NCBI GenBank assembly: GCA_023428065.1
Contig: JAEYZI010000050.1
Coordinates: 1-20,373 of the forward strand
Length of the DNA: 20,373 nucleotides
Direction: 5' to 3'
Source of the DNA: Actinomycetes bacterium
GTDB lineage: Bacteria > Actinomycetota > Actinomycetes > Actinomycetales > Microbacteriaceae
The position numbers were made by a program, and so were the translations under genes. Numbering within the stretch: position 1 is the first letter of the stretch; every line of letters begins with the position of its first letter. Positions 13,463-19,359 of this stretch are shown here, piece after piece. The notes beneath the pieces are model-generated. The model did no database searches. It was not told the origin of the DNA and saw only the letters and a program-made list of their open reading frames with translations.

Positions 13463-14832
13463 CGGAGCCCGGCCGCGCGCATCTCCCCGACGCCACCTAC
13501 TTCATCGCCGCGAGCCGGCTCCGTCCCGGCCTCGACGGGGGCTTCGCCATCGCGACGCTGCAACGCGCCTTGCACTTCGAGCGTGTCGCGGGCGTCGTGC
13601 CGACCCTCCTCACCTTCGATCCGGCCCAAATCGACGGCGTCGTCGAGACCTTCCGCGAACTCGGGCTGGCGAGCGACGCGACCCGCATGCGGAACCTCTT
13701 CGCCGAGCTGCGCGAGCGCCCCGAACTCGTGCGGGAGGCGGCGCTGCATCCCATGGGGGTCCCGGATGCCCCGACCGTGTGGACGGACGTCGTGGCCCGA
13801 GACGGGAGCGTCGTGGTGAGGCTCCCGTATGTACCGCACGCGGAATGGTTCCGCACAGTGGACCCCATACCCGTGCTCGCCGCCGACGGCTCGGTGCTCG
13901 GCGCCCTGCGGGGCTTCGGCGAGCTGTACCGCCTGTGGGTCGACGCGGTCGTCGCGGAGGCGGGCGAGCGCGAGGTGGTCGTGATCGTCGAGGCGAAGCA
14001 GGTGGGGGAGCTTCTCGCTCGGGGCCCCCGTGCATACGCGCTCGTGCATACGCTGCACAACGCCCACACCCTCTCGCCGCACCAGTGGGACTCCGAGGTC
14101 GACGCCCTGTGGGCCGGCTGGTTCGACGTGGTCGACGAGTTCGACGGGGTCATGTGGCTCACGCAGGCCCAGCGGGCGGATGCCGTGCAGCGTTTCGGGG
14201 AGCACGAGGGCTGGGCGGTGGTCCCGCATCCGGCACAACCCGCGAGGTCGTCCACGCGGGAGCGCGACCCGTACCGCGCCGTGATGATCGCGCGGCTCGT
14301 GGAGCAGAAGCGTGTCGACGACGCCGTGCGCGCGTGGCCCGCGGTGCTCGCGCGCGAGCCGCGCGCGCGGCTCGACGTCTACGGCGACGGTCCCCTGCGC
14401 GCCGAACTCGAGGAGCTCATCGCCGAGCTCAGCCTCGAGCACGCCGTGACGCTGCGCGGCCACGATCACCGCGCCGCCGACGAGCTCTCGTCCGCCGCGT
14501 TGCTCGTCGTCTCGAGTCGGCACGAGGGCTGGCCGCTCGCGATCACCGAGGCGCGCGAACGCGGCTGCCCCGTCGTGAGCTACGACGTGCCGTACGGGCC
14601 CGCGCAGATGATCGAGTCGGGTGTCGACGGCGAGCTCGTCGCACCGGGGGATGTCGCGGGCCTCGCGAGCGCGATCGGGCTGCTGCTGGGGCACCCCGAG
14701 CGCATCGCCGCCTACTCGGAGGCGGCGCTCGCGTGGGCGAACGCGAACGGCGTCGTCCGCGCGATGGAGGCGACGGGCGAGGTGATCGCCGCCGCCATCG
14801 CGCGGTCGCGCCGCCGCAGACTCCTCAGCTGA
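13435..14832 (+). CDS. GT4-family glycosyltransferase, TagE-like, coupled to hspR
   Basis: Transfers a sugar from a nucleotide donor, probably at the membrane face; resembles poly(glycerol-phosphate) alpha-glucosyltransferases (TagE type) of teichoic-acid decoration. The product has 465 residues. The N-terminal half is the acceptor side (VHTLHNAHTLSP around 204-215). The C-terminal donor domain has ARLVEQKR (286-293), VYGDGPLRAEL, and SSRHEGWPLAITEARERG with the retaining E-x7-E pair E364/E372, then VVSYDVPYGPAQMI. No membrane span. The GTG start at 13435 has aggtgg upstream and overlaps hspR by 28 nt, so it should be co-transcribed with the heat-shock operon. Acceptor is inference. Its stop overlaps the convergent neighbour. 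Confidence 0.87.
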   Translation: MATIGAGEVAEPGRAHLPDATYFIAASRLRPGLDGGFAIATLQRALHFERVAGVVPTLLTFDPAQIDGVVETFRELGLASDATRMRNLFAELRERPELVREAALHPMGVPDAPTVWTDVVARDGSVVVRLPYVPHAEWFRTVDPIPVLAADGSVLGALRGFGELYRLWVDAVVAEAGEREVVVIVEAKQVGELLARGPRAYALVHTLHNAHTLSPHQWDSEVDALWAGWFDVVDEFDGVMWLTQAQRADAVQRFGEHEGWAVVPHPAQPARSSTRERDPYRAVMIARLVEQKRVDDAVRAWPAVLAREPRARLDVYGDGPLRAELEELIAELSLEHAVTLRGHDHRAADELSSAALLVVSSRHEGWPLAITEARERGCPVVSYDVPYGPAQMIESGVDGELVAPGDVAGLASAIGLLLGHPERIAAYSEAALAWANANGVVRAMEATGEVIAAAIARSRRRRLLS

Positions 14833-15217
14833 GGGCGCGGGCCTTGAGCGCCTCGAACTCCTCGGGCGTGATGGCGCCCTGGTCGAGGAGCTGCTTGGCC
14901 TTGGCGATCTCGTCCGACGGGCTGGCGGAGCCGCCGGCCGTGCGGCGGATGTAGTCGTCGGTGGCCTGACGCGCCTCGGCTTCGGCCGCGGCACTGCGCT
15001 CGGCCATGCCCTTGCCGCGCGCGATGAGGTACACGAGCGCCGTCAGGAAGGGCAGGAAGATCAGGAAGATGATCCAGACCGCCTTCCACCAGCCGTTGAG
15101 CTTGTGGTCGCGGAAGAGGTCGCCGATGATCGCGAAGATCGCGAACAGGTACGCCACGAAGGCGAAGGCCCAGAAGAGCATCCAGAGGAAGTCCCAGAAG
15201 GTGTGGAGGAAGGTCAT
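14825..15217 (-). CDS. PLDc_N plus SHOCT domain membrane protein
   Basis: A 130-residue small membrane protein. Residues 5-33 and 43-66 form two hydrophobic spans with RDHKLNGWWK between them, the pattern of the PLDc_N domain found at the N-terminus of cardiolipin synthases, here without any phospholipase part. A basic/alanine-rich helix follows, and the C-terminus (103-129) is a SHOCT motif: EIAKAKQLLDQGAITPEEFE. Such stand-alone proteins are common in actinobacteria and uncharacterised; SHOCT probably mediates oligomerisation. Weak ribosome site gaaagg before the ATG at 15217. It is divergent from clpB across 200 nt and its stop overlaps the glycosyltransferase stop by 8 bp. Confidence 0.88.
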   Translation of the reverse strand: MTFLHTFWDFLWMLFWAFAFVAYLFAIFAIIGDLFRDHKLNGWWKAVWIIFLIFLPFLTALVYLIARGKGMAERSAAAEAEARQATDDYIRRTAGGSASPSDEIAKAKQLLDQGAITPEEFEALKARALS

Positions 15218-15378
15218 CGCCGTGCCTTTCGTCGAGGCGGGGATCTCCGGACGAGGTCTCCGTGCCTGTCCTGTCTACTCCTCGGGCTCGCCCGCCGGGA
15301 GCCCCCATCGCGACGGCCGAGGACCGGTCGAAGCGTCGGAGCCGGGTTTGCGGGGGTGCATTTCGCCGGATCGCGCGC

Positions 15379-15384
15379 TAAACT
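15379..15384 (+). promoter_or_regulatory. clpB -10 element
   Basis: TAAACT with its last two bases being the first two of the HAIR site, the same layout as at dnaK (CAAACT). A start near 15391 would give a leader of about 27 nt. The -35 position (GTGCAT at 15356-15361 with 17-bp spacing) is weak. Confidence 0.55.
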
Positions 15385-15403
15385 TGAGCCACCACTACTC
15401 AAG
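15383..15403. promoter_or_regulatory. HAIR operator of clpB
   Basis: CTTGAGC-N7-ACTCAAG, with the same arms as HAIR 1 of dnaK and one base from consensus, but an unrelated spacer (CACCACT). It ends 14 nt before the clpB ATG, so HspR would block both initiation of transcription and the early transcribed region. Confidence 0.93.
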
Positions 15404-15417
15404 ATTTGCGGAGAATC

Positions 15418-17571
15418 ATGGCGAACATGCAGGGCGCTCCCTCCAGTCAAGAGGAGCCCAAGAGCGCTCTCGAGCAGTACGGCATCAACCTCACCGAGAT
15501 CGCCAAGAGCGGCAAGCTCGATCCGGTGATCGGGCGCGACGCGGAGATCCGGCGAGTGAGCCAGGTGCTCACCCGGCGCACCAAGAACAACCCCGTGCTC
15601 ATCGGCGAGCCCGGTGTCGGCAAGACGGCCGTCGTCGAGGGGCTCGCGCAGCGCATCGTCGCGGGTGACGTCGCCGACTCGCTCAAGGGCAAGCAGCTCG
15701 TCTCGCTCGACCTCGCGGCGCTCGTCGCGGGCGCGAAGTACCGGGGCGAGTTCGAGGAGCGCCTCAAGGCCGTGCTCAAGGAGATCAACGACTCCGACGG
15801 GCAGGTCATCACCTTCATCGACGAGCTCCACACCCTCATGGGCGCGGGCGGCGGCGAAGGCTCCGTCGCCGCGGCGAACATGCTCAAGCCCATGCTCGCG
15901 CGCGGGGAACTGCGCATGATCGGAGCGACGACCCTCAACGAGTACCGCGAGTACATCGAGAAGGATGCCGCCCTCGAGCGCCGCTTCCAGCAGGTCTACG
16001 TGGGGGAGCCGTCCGTCGAGGACACCATCGCGATCCTCCGCGGCCTCAAGGAGCGCTACGAGGCTCACCACAAGGTCGCGATCGCCGACAGTGCGCTCGT
16101 CGCCGCGGCGACCCTCTCGAACCGCTACATCACCGCCCGGCAGCTTCCCGACAAGGCCATCGACCTCATCGACGAGGCGGCCTCCCGACTCAAGATGGAG
16201 ATCGACTCGAGCCCCGTCGAGATCGACGAGCTCAAGCGCGCGGTCGACCGGCTCAAGATCGAGGAGCTCGCGCTCAAGAAGGAGAAGGACGCGGCCTCGA
16301 AGGAGCGGCTCGAGAAGCTGCGTGCCGACATGGCGGTGCGCGAGCAGCAGCTCGACGCCCTCCAGACCCGGTGGCAGGCGGAGAAGAGCACCCTGCACAG
16401 CGTCGGCGACCTCAAGTCGCGCCTCAACGACGCGCGCATCGAGCTCGACCGCGCGATGCGCGAGCAGCGCTACCAGGACGCCTCGAAGCTCAACTACGAG
16501 ACCATCCCCGCGATCGAGCAGCAGCTCCTGCAGGCCGAGGCCATCGAGCAGCAGGGGCCGCGCATGGTCAACGACCAGGTGACCGACGAGGACATCGCGG
16601 CCGTCGTCGCGGCGTGGACCGGCATCCCCGTCGACAAGCTGCGGCAGGGCGAGACCGAGAAGCTCCTGGGGCTCGAGGCCGAGCTCGGCAAGCGCCTCAT
16701 CGGCCAGCGCGACGCCGTGCGCGCCGTGTCCGAAGCGGTGCGCCGCACGCGGGCCGGCATCTCCGACCCCGATCGCCCGACCGGCTCGTTCCTCTTCCTC
16801 GGTCCCACGGGCGTCGGCAAGACGGAGCTCGCGAAGGCGCTCGCCGCCTACCTCTTCGACGACGAGAAGGCGCTCGTGCGCATCGACATGTCCGAGTACG
16901 GCGAGAAGTTCGCCGTCTCGCGGCTCGTCGGCGCCCCTCCCGGCTACATCGGCTACGAGCAGGGCGGCCAGCTCACCGAGGCCGTCCGTCGCCGCCCGTA
17001 CTCGGTCATCCTGCTCGACGAGGTCGAGAAGGCGCACCCCGAGGTCTTCGACGTGCTGCTCCAGGTGCTCGACGACGGCCGCCTCACCGACGGCCAGGGC
17101 CGCACGGTCGACTTCCGCAACACGATCCTCATTCTCACGTCGAACCTCGGCAGCCAGATCCTCATCGACCGCGACATGAGCTGGGAGAAGAAGCAGGAGG
17201 CCGTGCAGGAGCTCGTGCGCCAGGCCTTCAAGCCCGAGTTCGTGAACCGCCTCGACGACATCGTCGTGTTCGCGCCGCTCTCGGAGGCCGACCTCGGCCA
17301 GATCGTGTCGCTCTACGTCGACCGGCTCGAGCGTCGGCTCGCTGAGCGGCGCCTGCAGCTCGCGGTGACCCCGGATGCGCGCGCCTGGCTCGCGGAGCGC
17401 GGCTACGACCCGATCTACGGTGCGCGGCCGCTGCGTCGGCTCATGCAGCACGAGATCGACGACCGCCTCGCGCGGGCGCTGCTCGCGGGCGACATCCGCG
17501 ACGGCGACACGGTGCGAGTCGACCTCGACCCGGAGGGCGACGGACTCTCGGTCTCGCGGTTCGACGAGTAG
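15418..17571 (+). CDS. clpB: Disaggregase ClpB lacking the N-terminal domain
   Basis: Hexameric AAA+ disaggregase that works with DnaK to pull apart aggregates; cytosolic. The product has 717 residues against about 850 in E. coli or mycobacteria: only 20 residues precede the AAA+ core (GINLTEIAKSGKLDPVIGR), so the substrate-binding N-domain is absent. NBD1: Walker A GEPGVGKT (63-70), pore KYRG (107-110), Walker B ITFIDE (131-136). The coiled M-domain is about 262-385. NBD2: Walker A GPTGVGKT (462-469), pore GYIGY (509-513), Walker B VILLDE (530-535). ATG 15418 has cggag upstream; a TTG at 15406 is in frame but poorly placed. Controlled by the HAIR at 15383. The DnaK-contact M-domain is intact. 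Confidence 0.97.
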   Translation: MANMQGAPSSQEEPKSALEQYGINLTEIAKSGKLDPVIGRDAEIRRVSQVLTRRTKNNPVLIGEPGVGKTAVVEGLAQRIVAGDVADSLKGKQLVSLDLAALVAGAKYRGEFEERLKAVLKEINDSDGQVITFIDELHTLMGAGGGEGSVAAANMLKPMLARGELRMIGATTLNEYREYIEKDAALERRFQQVYVGEPSVEDTIAILRGLKERYEAHHKVAIADSALVAAATLSNRYITARQLPDKAIDLIDEAASRLKMEIDSSPVEIDELKRAVDRLKIEELALKKEKDAASKERLEKLRADMAVREQQLDALQTRWQAEKSTLHSVGDLKSRLNDARIELDRAMREQRYQDASKLNYETIPAIEQQLLQAEAIEQQGPRMVNDQVTDEDIAAVVAAWTGIPVDKLRQGETEKLLGLEAELGKRLIGQRDAVRAVSEAVRRTRAGISDPDRPTGSFLFLGPTGVGKTELAKALAAYLFDDEKALVRIDMSEYGEKFAVSRLVGAPPGYIGYEQGGQLTEAVRRRPYSVILLDEVEKAHPEVFDVLLQVLDDGRLTDGQGRTVDFRNTILILTSNLGSQILIDRDMSWEKKQEAVQELVRQAFKPEFVNRLDDIVVFAPLSEADLGQIVSLYVDRLERRLAERRLQLAVTPDARAWLAERGYDPIYGARPLRRLMQHEIDDRLARALLAGDIRDGDTVRVDLDPEGDGLSVSRFDE

Positions 17572-17573
17572 AG

Positions 17574-17593
17574 CCCGTCGCCGTGTCGACGGG
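17574..17593. terminator. Hairpin between convergent clpB and hsp20
   Basis: cccgtcg (17574-17580) and cgacggg (17587-17593) form a perfect 7-bp stem with a 6-nt loop just after the clpB stop. A competing stem gtcgccg (17577-17583)/cggcgac (17596-17602) shares the left part. No T-tract on either strand; it may act for both genes in the 30-nt gap. Confidence 0.45.
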
Positions 17594-17601
17594 TCCGGCG
17601 A

Positions 17602-18063
17602 CTACTTGGCGGACTTGTCGGTCTTGTCGGCCTTGCCCGACTTGGCCGAGCCGATCTCGATCTTCTTCGGCGAGGCCGCGCCCGCGAGGGGCACCCGCAC
17701 CGTGAGCACGCCCTTGTCGAAGTCGGCGGTGATGTTCGCGTCGTCCGCCTGCTCCGGAAGGATGATGCTGCGGTAGAAGCTGCTGCTGCTCTCGCGGATC
17801 ACGTACTTCTTCTTCTTGTCCTCCTCCTGCTCGTGCCGCTCGGCCTGGATGACGAGCGCGCCCTTGTCGACGTTCACCGAGATGTCCTTCTCGGCGAAGT
17901 TCGGCAGGTGGGCCTCGATGACGAGCTCCTTGTCGTCGTCGGTATAGATGTCCGTCGTCGGCAGCTTGCCGCGAAGCGCGCGCGAGAGGCTGTCGTCGAA
18001 GAAGTCCCGCCGAATGCTCTCGAGCCCGGCGAACGGGTCGAAGCGGACGAGGTTGCGTGCCAT
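17602..18063 (-). CDS. Small heat-shock protein, Hsp20/alpha-crystallin family
   Basis: ATP-independent holdase of 153 residues that keeps unfolding proteins ready for DnaK/ClpB; cytosolic oligomer. The N-terminus NLVRFDPFAGLESIRRDFFDD is followed (split at about 33) by the alpha-crystallin domain to about 125, with DDKELVIEAHLPNFAEKDI and the signature ADFDKGVLTVRVP. The tail is Lys/Asp/Ser-rich (KSGKADKTDK) and lacks a clear I-x-I motif beyond KIEIG. The start at 18063 (MARN) has aaggag 7-8 nt upstream; an ATG at 18078 would place that site inside the gene. It converges on clpB. No HAIR site lies in its upstream region, so its regulation differs or is indirect. Confidence 0.96.
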   Translation of the reverse strand: MARNLVRFDPFAGLESIRRDFFDDSLSRALRGKLPTTDIYTDDDKELVIEAHLPNFAEKDISVNVDKGALVIQAERHEQEEDKKKKYVIRESSSSFYRSIILPEQADDANITADFDKGVLTVRVPLAGAASPKKIEIGSAKSGKADKTDKSAK

Positions 18064-18130
18064 GATCTTCTCCTTCATCGGTTGACCCTCCCGACTCTGC
18101 GCCGCGGGAGAGGCCCCCGGGGAGCCCTAA

Positions 18131-18165
18131 GTCACATGACAGGCGGCCGCGCCGCTCGGTGTGAC
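18131..18165. promoter_or_regulatory. Inverted repeat in the hsp20/alcohol dehydrogenase divergent region
   Basis: gtcaca (18131-18136) and tgtgac (18160-18165) are reverse complements around 23 nt that themselves hold a small gcggc/gccgc stem (18143-18155). The 197-nt gap contains no HAIR or CIRCE. The dyad is a candidate operator for either divergent gene. The element is short and could be chance. Confidence 0.25.
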
Positions 18166-18260
18166 CTTCGTCCCTCCCCCCTCCGACCGGTCGACCTTGA
18201 CTGAGAGCGGCCGCGACCTGGCGCCTCGCCTCGCGGCCGACGTCGATCGGGAGGTGCACC

Positions 18261-19313
18261 ATGAAGGCGCTCGTCTACCACGGGCCGGGCAAGAAGAGCT
18301 GGGACGACGTCCCCGACCCGGTCATCCAGCATCCGACCGACGTCATCGTGCGCATGATCGCCACGACGATCTGCGGCACGGATCTGCACATCCTGAAGGG
18401 CGACACCCCGGAGGTCGTGCCCGGCCGCATCCTCGGCCATGAGGGCATCGGCGAGATCACGGAGATCGGCAGCGGAGTCACCCAGCTCGCGGTCGGCGAC
18501 CGCGTCATCCTGTCGTGCATCAGTGCGTGCGGCGTGTGCGCGAACTGCCGGCGCGGGCTCTACAGCCACTGCCTCAACCCCGAGGGCGAGGCGGGCACCG
18601 GCTGGATCCTCGGGCACCTCATCGACGGCACCCAGGCCGAGTTCGTGCGGGTGCCGTTCGCCGAGAACTCGGTCTACCCGATGCCCGAGGGGGTGACGGA
18701 GGCGGAGGGCATCCTCGTCTCCGACGTGCTGCCCACGGGATTCGAGATCGGCGTGCAGAACGGCAAGGTGCAGCCCGGCGACGTCGTGGCCGTCATCGGC
18801 GCGGGCCCCATCGGGCTCTCCGCCGTCATGACCGCGCAGCTCTACGGCCCCTCGCGGGTCGTCGCCCTCGACCTCGACGAGGCGAGGCTCGCGCGCGCTC
18901 GCGAGTTCGGCGCCACCGACACCGTCGACTCGAGCGCGGCCGACTGGCGGGAGCGCGTGCTCGCGCTCACCGACGGTGAGGGCGTCGACGTCGCGATCGA
19001 GGCGGTCGGCGTGCCCCAGACCTTCACGATGGCGCTCGACCTCGTGCGACCGGGAGGGCACGTCGCGAACGTCGGCGTGCACGGCCACCCGGTCGAGCTC
19101 CCCCTCGAGAAGCTCTGGATTCTCAACATCGACATCGCCATGGGGCTCGTCAACACGACGACGGCGGCGATGCTGCTCAAGCTCGTCGCGCAGCACCGGT
19201 TGCCGGCCGACAAGTTCGTCACCCACCGCTTCTCGTTCTATGAGATCGAGAAGGCCTACGAGGTGTTCGGGCACGCCGCCGAGCACGACGCGCTCAAGGT
19301 GCTCATCCGCTGA
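18261..19313 (+). CDS. Zinc-dependent alcohol dehydrogenase (MDR superfamily)
   Basis: NAD(P)-dependent oxidation of an alcohol or reduction of an aldehyde/ketone; cytosolic. The product has 350 residues. Catalytic zinc: C38 (TTICGTDLH), H60-E61 (GHEGIG), D155 (SDVLPTGFE). Structural zinc: C90, C93, C96 and C104 (CGVCANCRRGLYSHC). Rossmann motif GAGPIG (180-185); D204 at the end of the second strand (VVALDLD) favours NAD(H). The close match to secondary/threonine-type alcohol dehydrogenases makes a secondary alcohol substrate possible. ggagg 6 nt before the ATG at 18261 sets the start. Divergent from hsp20 and followed by a hairpin, so it is probably a single-gene unit. Confidence 0.94.
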   Translation: MKALVYHGPGKKSWDDVPDPVIQHPTDVIVRMIATTICGTDLHILKGDTPEVVPGRILGHEGIGEITEIGSGVTQLAVGDRVILSCISACGVCANCRRGLYSHCLNPEGEAGTGWILGHLIDGTQAEFVRVPFAENSVYPMPEGVTEAEGILVSDVLPTGFEIGVQNGKVQPGDVVAVIGAGPIGLSAVMTAQLYGPSRVVALDLDEARLARAREFGATDTVDSSAADWRERVLALTDGEGVDVAIEAVGVPQTFTMALDLVRPGGHVANVGVHGHPVELPLEKLWILNIDIAMGLVNTTTAAMLLKLVAQHRLPADKFVTHRFSFYEIEKAYEVFGHAAEHDALKVLIR

Positions 19314-19314
19314 A

Positions 19315-19340
19315 GGCCCCCGGGACGACTCCCGGAGGCC
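19315..19340. terminator. Terminator-like hairpin after alcohol dehydrogenase
   Basis: Arms 19315-19325 and 19330-19340 form 6 bp (ccggga/tcccgg), one mismatch, then 4 bp (ggcc/ggcc), with a cgac loop. It begins 1 nt after the stop and also lies 19 nt past the end of the convergent gene. No T-run. Confidence 0.55.
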
Positions 19341-19359
19341 TCCGTGCGGGTGGCGGGAC

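Noticed and set aside
14843..14863. HAIR-like sequence CTTGAGC-N7-ACTCCTC inside the PLDc_N/SHOCT gene
   Set aside because: Right arm matches only 4 of 7 bases and the site lies in the coding end, far from any promoter.
15214..17451. 745-codon antisense frame to clpB
   Set aside because: It is the complement of a perfect ClpB coding sequence, with no recognisable domain and no ribosome site.
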